From assembly GCA_964581515.1 (NCBI GenBank), contig CAZOOV010000004.1, positions 1 to 64,000 on the forward strand: a DNA stretch of 64,000 nucleotides, in the 5' to 3' direction. The stretch is from JACJVV01 sp964581515. Its GTDB lineage: Archaea > Nanobdellota > Nanobdellia > Woesearchaeales > JACJVV01. Within the stretch, counting starts at the first letter, position 1; each line of letters opens with the position of its first letter. A program made the position numbers and the translations under genes. Under the pieces are notes generated by a model, which saw only the letters and a list, made by a program, of their open reading frames with translations, did not search any database and was not told the DNA's origin. Below, piece after piece: positions 33,597 through 43,700 of this stretch.

Positions 33597-33851
33597 TTAC
33601 AGAATCATAACATAACCTTCCTTTGGCTCGAATATTACACCCTTTAGAAGTGCAACCTCAATTATTTCTTCTGCATTATTAATCGCTTTCTTTCGTAATT
33701 TACGTACTAAAATGGTCTTCTTGATTGCTTTAGGTTCTATCAGACTAAGAAGTTCATCTACTTTCTTATTATATGATGCAGCTTTATTTTTACCTTTCAT
33801 TGAATTTCTCAGACTTTCTTTGGTCTTCTCTAATATTTGTTCTTTTTTCAT
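33597..33851 (-). CDS. Small element protein, winged-helix-like
   Basis: 84 residues from the ATG at 33851, preceded by TTGGAGG. The N-terminal half is helical and Lys-rich. The C-terminal half (VRKLRKKAINNAEEIIEVALLKGVI, given here in parts: VRKLRKKAIN and EEIIEVALLKGVI) ends in a short wing, suggestive of a winged-helix DNA-binding fold. It lies near the integrase and may regulate excision. Confidence 0.5.
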   Translation of the reverse strand: MKKEQILEKTKESLRNSMKGKNKAASYNKKVDELLSLIEPKAIKKTILVRKLRKKAINNAEEIIEVALLKGVIFEPKEGYVMIL

Positions 33852-33952
33852 TTTTCTTGCCTCCAATCTTATCTTTAAGCCCGCCCTTTAATTAAGAATA
33901 GGCTTACTAAAAAAAGAAAAAAATGTTTTAGATGAATCACTCAGCTTTCACA

Positions 33953-34006
33953 CTAAAAATCGCATTCATCATCAACTTCTTCTTTTTTATCTTTTTTCTT
34001 TCTCAT
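33953..34006 (-). CDS. 17-residue putative peptide
   Basis: ATG at 34006 is preceded by AGGAGG located within the last codons of the integrase gene. The peptide is MRKKKDKKEEVDDECDF: a basic block followed by an acidic block. It may be translated, but it is very short and could be a by-product of the ribosome site. Confidence 0.25.
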   Translation of the reverse strand: MRKKKDKKEEVDDECDF

Positions 34007-34007
34007 T

Positions 34008-35246
34008 TTATTTTCCTCCTAAGCTTTTTTTAAATTCTTCAAATTGTTTCATTTCTTCAGGGTCATTAACAATCTGCATCAGTCTTCTGATGGTATTGTC
34101 AGTTTCCTGCTTCATCTTTTTGTCAGCTTCCATTACTACTTTCATAGATAAAGGGCTAGAACATTTCTGACAGTAATTTGCAGTAGATGGATTGTCTTTA
34201 TAATGACATCCAGGACATTCTTTTGGTTTCATAGGTGATTCTTGTTTCTCAACTTCTGTTAGACCATTCTTAGTCAATATTACTTTCTCAATATCCAAAG
34301 TAGACATATTAACATAAGTTGCAACTTGTCTTGAGCCAATTGTCCAGCCAAAGTATTTACAAAGCATGCTGTCGCTCATAAATTCAGCATTAATGGTTGC
34401 TCGAGAATGTCTGAAATAATGCAGGTTGTGTTTTTTATGGCCTAAACCAGCCTCTACAAATGCATCATGCACTAATCTAGTGGCTCCACCATGTCCTAAT
34501 GCTCTATTCTTGTTTTTATTGAAATTGCCTTCCAACTTCCAAATATAATCCATTGGTTCAAAACAACCCATTGCATTCAGGTGCTGGGTTAAATATGGTT
34601 TTGAAAATAGGATAGGAACTTCCCTAATCCCTGTCTTCCCATCAATCTTAATTACAATTAATCTGTTTTTTTCTCTTATGTCTTTATAACGGATATTTAG
34701 AATTTCACCTGCTCTCATTCCTGTCTCATGTAATAAAGATATAAACGCCCTATTCCTAATATTAGGGCATTTTTCAATAACCTGCTTGATTTCTTCTTCT
34801 GATATGATGTCTTCATATTCGGATTTTGTTACTAATTTCTCCCTAAAGGTTAATTTCTCATATCGTTTGCCATCAGCATCATGCTCTTCAATGAGATTTC
34901 TATCTAATTTAGGATGTCTTTTTACAATTTGAACAATTAAACGAAAATAGTCTTTCTTAGTGTATGGTCTATACTTTTTGCTCTCGTATATTAGCATTAG
35001 AAAATAGTTTATTGCTTTTCTATTAAGAGATTCAAGTGTTATTCCGCATTCTCTTTCAATTACTTCAGCAAGAAATATAGCTTGCCTTATGAGTTTGTGT
35101 CTTCTCTTTTCTTTACAACTTCTAATTCTATTCTCATAATCAAACTCTCTTATGTATTGTTTGCTTATTTCACTTATGTTTGCTTTTTCAAGCCTTTCCA
35201 ACATCCTGTCTAAATTAACAGGATAGTAAATACATCTTTGTTCCAT
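34008..35246 (-). CDS. Tyrosine recombinase/integrase with C-terminal zinc ribbon (element A)
   Basis: 412-residue tyrosine recombinase. The core-binding domain covers about residues 25-110. Arg178 lies in HETGMRAGE, the HYFRHSRAT box at 276-284 and the probable nucleophile at Tyr311 in ATYVNM. A four-cysteine ribbon (C344/C347 and C359/C362) precedes a helical tail with NDPEEM. Architecture and tail match the integrase at 1680. It ends 97 bases from the tRNA-Thr 3' end and very probably catalysed integration there. Confidence 0.9.
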   Translation of the reverse strand: MEQRCIYYPVNLDRMLERLEKANISEISKQYIREFDYENRIRSCKEKRRHKLIRQAIFLAEVIERECGITLESLNRKAINYFLMLIYESKKYRPYTKKDYFRLIVQIVKRHPKLDRNLIEEHDADGKRYEKLTFREKLVTKSEYEDIISEEEIKQVIEKCPNIRNRAFISLLHETGMRAGEILNIRYKDIREKNRLIVIKIDGKTGIREVPILFSKPYLTQHLNAMGCFEPMDYIWKLEGNFNKNKNRALGHGGATRLVHDAFVEAGLGHKKHNLHYFRHSRATINAEFMSDSMLCKYFGWTIGSRQVATYVNMSTLDIEKVILTKNGLTEVEKQESPMKPKECPGCHYKDNPSTANYCQKCSSPLSMKVVMEADKKMKQETDNTIRRLMQIVNDPEEMKQFEEFKKSLGGK

Positions 35247-35339
35247 TTTTACATTTTAGAGAACAAGATTCCTTATTAAGGAATGTGGCAAATTATCTGC
35301 ACAAATTATACCACAAAAAGAGGCTCTTTACTAGAAATA

Positions 35340-35357
35340 AATAAGCCCCTGCTGGGA
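35340..35357 (-). repeat. tRNA-Thr 3' end, attachment-site core 3 (intact junction)
   Basis: The 18 bases cover the last acceptor-strand and first T-stem bases of tRNA-Thr plus the short flank. They are identical to 3173-3190. This is the recombination junction at which the tRNA gene stays complete. Confidence 0.8.
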
Positions 35358-35441
35358 TGTGCGCCCAGGACCTCCACATCTTTGTTTTGTGATAACTCAC
35401 AAAGTACCAATGTGACGCAATAGCTACTATGCTACAGGGGC
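35344..35441 (-). tRNA. tRNA-Thr (anticodon GGT) with intron
   Basis: 98 bases. Acceptor stem GCCCCTG/CAGGGGC pairs fully, with discriminator T (usual for archaeal tRNA-Thr). D-stem GCA/TGC, anticodon stem TCACA/TGTGG, loop TTGGTA then A gives anticodon GGT. A 25-base intron follows position 37 and folds CTTTGT/ACAAAG as in a bulge-helix-bulge site. The variable loop AGGTC is canonical. The T-stem CTGGG/CCCAG is perfect, but its loop CGCACAT lacks the TTC sequence, and the D-loop has GC where GG is expected. CCA is not encoded. It is the integration target. Confidence 0.72.
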
Positions 35442-35629
35442 ATAGTTATTTGTTGTGTGTTTTACTTTCTATATATACTCGATTGCACCTGTAGCGACCA
35501 AACTCCGTTTGTGTATGCTACAGGGGCATAGTATAATTTGTTTTAATTCGTTAGACTAAACTTTGTTTATGTCTAACTTAAGTGTATTTCCCCAGGCTTT
35601 GTACTAAAGGCTGTGCTACAGGGGCATAG
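35430..35629 (-). repeat. Three copies of the tRNA-Thr 5' end
   Basis: TGCTACAGGGGCATAG occurs without mismatch at 35430-35445 (the real tRNA 5' end), 35516-35531 and 35614-35629. The two extra copies lie upstream of the tRNA on its own strand. Each is linked to a hairpin with an inner CAAAC-GGA-GTTTG or TAAAC-TTT-GTTTA stem. They are truncated tRNA-like remnants or regulatory repeats. Confidence 0.7.
35470..35477 (-). promoter_or_regulatory. TATA box of tRNA-Thr
   Basis: TATATATA lies 29-36 bases upstream of the mature tRNA 5' end, a normal archaeal tRNA promoter distance. It supports expression of the tRNA. Confidence 0.5.
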
Positions 35630-35735
35630 TATATGTGCATAACTGATATATAATAATTTAATCTCAGTTTATAAAAGTTTTCAATCCTATTTTCCTTATA
35701 CTATTCTAAAATAGGTACACTCTTTTTCTCGAAAA

Positions 35736-35745
35736 TTATATAAAT
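35736..35745 (+). promoter_or_regulatory. TATA box of 35768 gene
   Basis: TTATATAAAT ends 23 bases before the ATG at 35768, giving a leaderless transcript. Confidence 0.5.
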
Positions 35746-35767
35746 AGTAATATCCAAAAACACTAAC

Positions 35768-36217
35768 ATGACAAAAAGAGGCGGTGATTCAACTAAAGTT
35801 ATCTTTACTTTCTTATTCGCTCTTCTAGCTCTTATTGCAATTGTAGATATAATAGACACCTATAATACGCCTGAATCCACAGTTGTTAAGCTTACGATAG
35901 AAGAGATGGTTCAACAAGAACCTCCTGAATCAAGAGATAGGTCATCTTTTCTTAAAAGCAGATCTACACTGGCTAATCTTATTGAAAATGCAGAGAAATA
36001 TGACCTTCCAGAAAGGGTAGTTTCTTTAAAAAAACAATTTTTACTTAGACAAAATACTAGGGGTCCAGAAGCACCACAAAAAAGACCAATTGATTTACAG
36101 CCAAAAAATCCTCTTTCATCATGTTTAAATAGAGGTAATGGTGAAGTACCATTGGATCCTAATCATAAGACTGCATGTCTAAGAAATATGGCTAAAGCAA
36201 GGATTCCTTATCCTTAA
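35768..36217 (+). CDS. Small single-pass membrane protein, unknown
   Basis: 149 residues with one N-terminal transmembrane helix (about 11-28) and a hydrophilic, Pro/Arg-rich outer part. Two cysteines in the C-terminal third (SSCLN and TACLR) may form a disulfide. No family recognised. First gene on the chromosomal side of the tRNA. Confidence 0.55.
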   Translation: MTKRGGDSTKVIFTFLFALLALIAIVDIIDTYNTPESTVVKLTIEEMVQQEPPESRDRSSFLKSRSTLANLIENAEKYDLPERVVSLKKQFLLRQNTRGPEAPQKRPIDLQPKNPLSSCLNRGNGEVPLDPNHKTACLRNMAKARIPYP

Positions 36218-36264
36218 AGAATACACAGAAAACATATAAATTCTTAACACTTCTTCTCTGTCAG

Positions 36265-37128
36265 ATGAAGTATCTGAAGCAGAATGAGAAGCTTATGGGC
36301 AAAGTAATCATCTGTTCAAAGCTAGAAGAATCAGTTGCACAAACAGATTCAGAAGTGAACTTTTTCGAATTCTCAAAAACTGGCGGACTTGTTCATGCTT
36401 TGTATGTTTCACCAAGGGCGTATGATTTAAAACAGAAATTGGGTGCTCCTGACAATGCTATAATGAACTTGGAGACTCATATAAAGGTTATCAACCAAGA
36501 ATTAGGGGAGATCAGGGATTTCCAGATACCTCAATTATATGCATGTTTCTTCAACACTATCTCAGAAGACAATCTGAAGATCTATCCAGCAGAATTAATA
36601 GATACTGAAGCAGTATGTCCTACAAGAGGGGATTGTTTTGCTGCAAATGTAGATGGTTTGGGAAGATATCTTTTGGATCTTCAGCACAGAGTAAATTCTC
36701 CTTCAAAACAATTGCCTCCAAAGATGGGCGAACCAAAGAAACAGAAATATGTTCCTCCAAGAAATGTAACTTATGATACGTTTAAGGGAGCTAATATGTA
36801 TGAATTTCTTGCAAACAGATATGTCCTGCCTATGATGAATGCACTAGAACCTCCACGCGATGATAAATCATTCAATAGAATAAAAGGCGCGTTCTGGAAA
36901 TTTTGTCAGGGTTCTCCTGCTGAAAAAGACTTTCCAGATATCACTTGGATGGTAGAACATAATTACGACGACGAATATGCAAAAGCTATTGACTATTATT
37001 TGAGCAGTATATGCGATATCAGGACAGCAATAAAGAAAGATACTCCAGAAGGATATCTAGATGCAGCTAAATTAAGAGATGAACTCAAAACATTTGTAAC
37101 AGGATTACAAGGTCTATCTCATTCTTAA
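36265..37128 (+). CDS. Conserved-looking cytoplasmic protein, unknown
   Basis: 287 residues, no signal peptide or membrane segment. Mixed alpha/beta content with a Pro/Lys-rich middle linker (about 155-175) followed by a helical C-terminal half. It has a TATA-like CATATAAAT 23 bases before the ATG. No catalytic motif is evident. It overlaps the convergent tail-anchored protein gene by 15 bases. Confidence 0.6.
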   Translation: MKYLKQNEKLMGKVIICSKLEESVAQTDSEVNFFEFSKTGGLVHALYVSPRAYDLKQKLGAPDNAIMNLETHIKVINQELGEIRDFQIPQLYACFFNTISEDNLKIYPAELIDTEAVCPTRGDCFAANVDGLGRYLLDLQHRVNSPSKQLPPKMGEPKKQKYVPPRNVTYDTFKGANMYEFLANRYVLPMMNALEPPRDDKSFNRIKGAFWKFCQGSPAEKDFPDITWMVEHNYDDEYAKAIDYYLSSICDIRTAIKKDTPEGYLDAAKLRDELKTFVTGLQGLSHS

Positions 37129-37335
37129 CAAGAACCATACTATAGAAACGACTATAGCTATTATAACTAATAACCACATTAACATATGGGATCTTTCTTC
37201 ATAACCTTCAGTTTTTAGTATGCCTGATTCTTGCTTATGAAGTTTTTGTAGTTCAGTGTTATGATATCTTGATCTTTTTCTTAGGTTTTTGACCTTAGAT
37301 TTATTTCCTGTGTTCTTTTTAGATGTTTTAGCCAT
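37114..37335 (-). CDS. Tail-anchored small membrane protein
   Basis: 73 residues: a very basic N-terminal part (Lys/Arg-rich) and one C-terminal transmembrane helix (about 51-70) ending LLRMR. The layout is that of a tail-anchored protein facing the cytoplasm, possibly binding nucleic acid near the membrane. Confidence 0.55.
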   Translation of the reverse strand: MAKTSKKNTGNKSKVKNLRKRSRYHNTELQKLHKQESGILKTEGYEERSHMLMWLLVIIAIVVSIVWFLLRMR

Positions 37336-37445
37336 AATACTACTTCTTTGTCAATTTTATATATATAATTTCGTTATCATTAAAAAGTAGTCTAGAAATA
37401 ACTATAACAAAATCAGAAAACTTCATCCATCATTCATCTAATTCT

Positions 37446-37556
37446 TTAATTATATACATTTGATATATGTACATTCAAATCTTCAACCTCCCATGGTGAC
37501 ATCTCTTCAACTTCTTCTGGCAAAAGGAGGTTACCGAATCTGTCTTCGTAAAGCAT
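37446..37556 (-). CDS. 36-residue acidic small protein
   Basis: Short frame preceded by GAGAGGTGG at seven bases. The peptide starts MLYEDRFGNLLLPEEVEEMS and continues PWEVEDL, strongly acidic with a structured look. The ribosome site and non-random composition support it as a gene; family unknown. Confidence 0.5.
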   Translation of the reverse strand: MLYEDRFGNLLLPEEVEEMSPWEVEDLNVHISNVYN

Positions 37557-37722
37557 TTCAAACCACCTCTCTCTAAATTTATTCAATCTATTTTGCAATT
37601 ACACCCTAACATTTGCAATGCTTATTCGTAAGAATTCCGGCAATATAATGCTTTTGTGGACATAAATCATATGCTATATAAAAAATATAAAATAGAATTA
37701 AGAAATATTAAAAAAAATATAT

Positions 37723-40700
37723 TTATTCGTATACTGTTATGTATCTATGCTGTATTCTCTTTGTTTCAGCATCAAATATACTTGCCCTTACAAGATATTC
37801 TCCTGGAGGTGTATCATAAGGTATCCATACAGTAACTTCTTTTGTGAGCGACTTGCCTTTGTTTAGATCAAATGGTCCTGCTCTTCTTGCAATAGCAAGA
37901 TCAGGTATTCCAACTTGTATCCTTACATTATCAAGATTCATTTCTCCCCTATTTCTGAAGTCGAAATAGAATGCAACAAAGTCACCAGCTAATACTTCAC
38001 CGCCATCTGATATTGTCATCCTTTCGATAACCATATCAGCATCTTGTGTTTCTGGTTCTGCTGTCCTTCTTATGGTTTCATTATCTGGTGCTTGGTACTC
38101 TTCATTGTCCTGAGGACTGCTACAACCAGCATCATCCATGTCAGTTAGACCGTCACCATCATTATCGATACCATCTTGGCACATTGTTGTTCCGTCACCC
38201 TCATCATTATCATCTGCGTTCATGCATCCTGGGTCTTCTAGATCAACAAGTCCATCTCCATCATTGTCGACAGTATCTGAACACTGAGGTGTTGTATCGA
38301 ATTCACTATTGTCACTGTAAGCAGGGCATCCAAGATCATCAAGATCTATGAATCCGTCTCCATCATTATCAATACCATCTGAACACTCAGTATAATCACA
38401 ACCATAATCATCAGCACATATGTTATTACATGTCATGCTGTCTCCTATGATATCAACAGAACAGTAACTCTGTTCAGTTCCAGGATATACGCATACAGGA
38501 GTTGTTGCTGTACTTGTGAAATCAAGTCCACTACATATTCCTCCTATGACCTGTACACCACAATCATCATTAGTGTTACATGCAACAGCACCATCACTTT
38601 CATCATTGTCTTGCAGGCTCATGCAACCTAAGTCATTAGGATAATCTGTATATCCATCAAAATCATTATCAATACCATCTTGACATTCAGATGTTGCGTC
38701 GCTCTCATCATTATCCTGAGGACTACTGCATCCTGGATCATTCATGTCAGTCAGGCCATCGCCTTCATTGTCGATACCATCTTGACACTCTGATGTACCA
38801 TCGCTTTCATCATTGTCAGCAATATCATCACATCCTGGATCTTCTAAGTCAGTAAGTCCATCACCATCATTATCACTGCCATCCTGGCATTCAGATGTTG
38901 CGTCGCTTTCATCATTATCATATTCATCAGCGCATCCTGGATCATCCAAGTCTACTAATGTATCATTGTCATCATCAATTCCATTGCTACACTGTGTATA
39001 GCCTGGATCAAAGTTACTTTCGCTGTCACCTGTCTGATCTGGACAGTCTGGATCTGCTAGATCAGCAACTCCATCATTATCATTATCAAGCCCATCACTA
39101 CATTGTGTGTATCCTGGATCAAAGTTGTCTTCACTATTTATCAAAGGATTATATGTTGCAGGATTGCTTGCATCACCATCAGTATGACAGTCTGGGTCTG
39201 CATCATCAATCAGATTGTCTCCATCATTGTCTAAACCATCTTGGCACTCGATATCATCACAGACATCTCCTATTCCATCATTGTCTGTATCTGCCTGGTT
39301 TGGATTTGGATCGATAGGACAATTATCATCTACATCTGATATGCCGTCTGCATCATCATCGCCATCACATGCATCACCATCTCCATCATTGTCTGTATCT
39401 GTTTGGTCTGCATTTGCATGGTATTGGCAATTATCTGCACCGTCGTCTACTCCATCATTGTCATCATCACTGTCGCATAAATCTCCTATACTATCATTAT
39501 CATTATCAAACTGGTTAGGATTTACAACGATTGGACAGTTATCTTCTGTATCAAGGAAACCATCATCATCATCATCGATATCACATGAATCTCCATCTCC
39601 ATCATTGTCTGTGTCTGTCTGGTCGGAATTAGGATGCATTGGGCAATTATCTGCTCCGTCATCTACTCCATCATTATCATCATCACTGTCACAAACGTCT
39701 CCATCACCATCATTATCATTATCTTCTTGCAGTGGATTTACTACAAGTGGACAATTATCTGCACTGTCACTGATACCATCATTGTCTGCATCAGTATCAC
39801 AAACATCTCCTACAGTATCATTATCAGCATCTTCTTGTCCTGGATTGTAATTAAGATGACAATTATCTATATCTCCACATACGCCGTCATTATCGATGTC
39901 ATTATATGCGTCTTGAGGACAGATATCACAAGCATCTCCTTCACTATCTCCATCATTATCTGCTTGATCTACATTGACAACAAACTGGCAATTATCTGCT
40001 GTATCAACAATTCCATCATTATCATCATCGCTGTCACATTCATCTCCAAATGTATCGACATCGTTATCTAACTGGTCAGGATTTTCTGTGAATGGGCAGT
40101 TATCGTTTGTATCGTCTACTCCATCATTATCATCATCACTGTCACATACATCTCCCTGTCCATCACCATCATTATCCGCTAGGTTAGGGCTTGGGAAGAA
40201 CGGACAGTTATCAGCTGAGTCATCTATTCCATCATTATCATCATCGCTGTCACATTCATCTCCATCTCCATCATTATCGAAATCTAATTGGTCTGGATTT
40301 GCAACAAACTGGCAATTATCAGGTACATTATCTAGTACACCATCATTGTCATCGTCATCATCGCATGCATCGCCATCTCCATCATTATCATTATCTAGTT
40401 GGTCCAGATTTGCAACAAACTGGCAATTGTCTACGCTATCATCTATTCCATCATTATCATCATCATTCTCACAAGCGTCTCCAATTCCATCAACATCATT
40501 ATCTTCTTGTCCAGGGTTTGCTGTGAATGGACAATTGTCAGGTACATCATCTAGTACACCGTCATTGTCATCATCATCGTCACATGCATCGCCTAATGTG
40601 TCATTATCATTGTCTAATTGGTCTAGATTTGCAACAAACTGGCAATTATCTACACTGTCATCTACACCGTCATTATCATCATCGCTGTCACAAGCGTCTC

Positions 40701-43700
40701 CTATTGTGTCATTATCATTATCTGTTTGGTCAAGGTTTGCAACGAATGGACAGTTGTCTACATTATCATATACACCATCATCATCATCATCATCATCGCA
40801 GACATCTCCTAATGTATCATTATCATTATCTGCTTGATCTGGATTTGCTATGAATTGACAGTTGTCTGGAACATTATCAAGTACTCCATCGTTATCATCA
40901 TCATCATCGCAGACGTCTCCTTCACTGTCTCCATCATTATTCTCTTGTCCAGAGTTTACTATGAACTGGCAATTGTCTGTTGTGTCGTTGACTCCATCAT
41001 TATCATCATCTGCGTCACATTCATTTCCATCTCCATCATTATCTGTATCGATCTGGTCTGGATTGTATGTATATCTGCAGTTATCAACATCGTTGACGAT
41101 TCCATCATTATCATCATCATAATCTACGCAGTTTGCTATGCCATCGCTATCATTATCAGGGAATCCCTCATCTATATTAGCATCACAGTTGTCATCTACA
41201 CCATTACATATTTCTATAGCATCTGGATTAATGCTTGAGTTTGTATCATTACAATCTCCGCTTACAAATGCATCATAGTAACCTGAGTCTGTACATATGC
41301 ACATCGTATCGTTTGTTCCAAATAAGTCACCATCAAAATTATAATAGTAATTAGTACATCCTAGTGCGTCTTGTTCATCTACATCAGTATCGCAATCATC
41401 ATCGATTCCATTGCATGTTTCAATTGCATTTGGATTAACTGCTGCATCACTATCATCGCAATCTCCTTCTTGTGTAGCATTATAGCTTCCTTCATATTCG
41501 CATAGACATTTATTGTCAGATGTTCCGAAAGTATCTTGGTCATTATCTAAATAATAATCAGTACAACCTAGAGCGTCTTGTTCATCTACATCAGTATCGC
41601 AATCATCATCGATTCCGTTACATGATTCAGATGCATCAGGGTTTACTGCTGCGTCACTATCATCACAATCTCCATCTCTGCTTGCAAGGTAGTCTCCTGT
41701 ACCTGCACATAAACAGTTGCTGTCAGATGTTCCGAAAGTATCACTGTCTGCATCAAGGTAGAAGTCAGTGCATCCTAGTGCGTCTTGTTCATCTACATCA
41801 GTATCGCAATCATCATCATAACCATTGCATGTCTCAGTAGCATCTGGATTTATGCTTGCATTAAGATCATTACAATCTATACTTGAGTTATAACCATCAT
41901 CATCCGCATCGCTATCGCACGCATCACCTATAGTATCATTATCATAGTCTGCTTGATCAGGATTTGGTACAAGTGGACAATTATCAAAGTCATCAAGTAC
42001 ACCATCAGAATCATCGTCTCCATCACAGACGTCTCCAATTCCATTTCCATTGCTGTCTTCTTGCAGTGGATTGTATGTCAAAGGACAGTTATCAGTATCA
42101 TCAGGAGTTCCATCATTATCATCATCATTATCACAGACGTCTCCTACTGTATCATTATCCGCGTCAGCTTGATCTGCATTTGCTATTAATGGACAGTTAT
42201 CTGCACCATCTAGTACACCGTCTCCATCATCATCTGCGTCACATTCATCGCCGACACCATCATTATCAGTATCAAGTTGATCTAGATTGTATAACATAGG
42301 GCAGTTATCAGTTACGTCAGGAGTTCCGTCATTATCATCATCATCATCACAAACGTCTCCTTCTGCGTCTCCATCATTATTTTCTTGTCCAGGATTTGCA
42401 GTAAACTGACAATTGTCTGGAGCATTGTCTAGTACTCCATCATTATCATCATCATCATCAATACAATCAGAGATATTATCATTATCATTATCTCCAAAAT
42501 TATCATCTACTATTCCATTGCAGTCATCATCTACGCCGTTGCATAGTTCAACTACTCCTGGATTGATTGTATCATTATTATCATTGCAGTCGCTATTCAC
42601 TGGAGCAGTATATGTTCCACTTGCAGTGCAATAATATCTTGAATCATTAGTTCCATAATTATCTAAATCAAAGTCGAAATAGAATAATGTGCTTCCTGTA
42701 GCATTCTCTTCATCTACTTCTGCATCGCAATCATCATCATAACCATTGCATGTCTCTGTTGCATTAGGATTTACTCCTGAGTTTGCATCATCACAATCTA
42801 GATGGTTGTCTGCACTATAATATCCTTCGCCGTAACATAAACATGATGCATTATTGTCTCTTCCGAAATCATCATTGTCTCCATCATACCAAAATAGTGT
42901 ACAACTAGCTGCATTGACATCATTATCTGTACCACTGCAGTCTTCATCTACTGAGTTGCCACATGTTTCTGTAGCATTTGGATTTATAGCACTATTATTA
43001 TCATCACAATCGCTTCCTGGATAGTCTTGGCATCCAAGTGCTTGTGCACATCCTAGTGTATTGCATGTTCCGTTGACTGTTGTTCCAAAGAATCCATCAA
43101 TGTCATTGTCACAATAATATGCTCCTAGACATACATCTCCTTCATCAGCATTTCCATCACAGTTGTCATCTACACCATTGCATAGTTCAACTGCACTTGG
43201 ATTTATTGTATCATTATTATCATTGCAGTCGCTATTCACTGGAGCAGTATATGTTCCACTTGCAGTGCAATAATATCTTGAATCATTAGTTCCATAATTG
43301 TCTAAATCAAAGTCGAAATAGAATAATGTGCTTCCTGTAGCATTCTCTTCATCAATCTGACCGTCACAGTTATCATCATAAGTATTGCATGCTTCTGTAG
43401 CATTAGGATTAACAGCTGCATTTGCATCATCACAGTCTCCATCTACTACTGCATCATAATTTCCTTCTGTTGCACATAGACATCTGCTATCGTTTACGAT
43501 TCCAAAGACATCATTATCTCCATCATAATAATAGACAACACAGCTTGTAGCGTTCTCTTCATCTACTTCAGTATCACAATCGTCATCATAACCATTGCAT
43601 GTTTCTGTAGCATTAGGATTTACTGCTGCATCTGTATCATTACAGTCAACTGTGTGATTGAATCCGTCTTGGTCGACATCTTCATCATATGTTGATGCAT

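Larger units (their letters stand above)
19638..35343. mobile_element. Integrative element A, about 15.7 kb
   Basis: Lies between the core at 19624-19637 and the intact tRNA-Thr. It holds a zinc-ribbon integrase next to the tRNA (34008-35246), a replication-type module (20861-22329 with Lsm-like and ATPase genes), small DNA-binding proteins and a lipid-type cargo cluster (23063-33464). The tRNA side is the attL-like junction where the gene is kept whole. Confidence 0.7.

Noticed and set aside
35430..35629. CRISPR-like repeat array
   Set aside because: Only three 16-base copies at unequal spacing (86 and 98), matching the tRNA 5' end; no cas genes.
38046..42634. Long plus-strand Ser/Pro/Leu- or His-rich open frames opposite the giant repeat gene
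   Set aside because: They are antisense shadows of the Asp/Asn-rich repeats: GAT/GAC codons read backwards give Ser, Ile and His strings. No promoters or ribosome sites.
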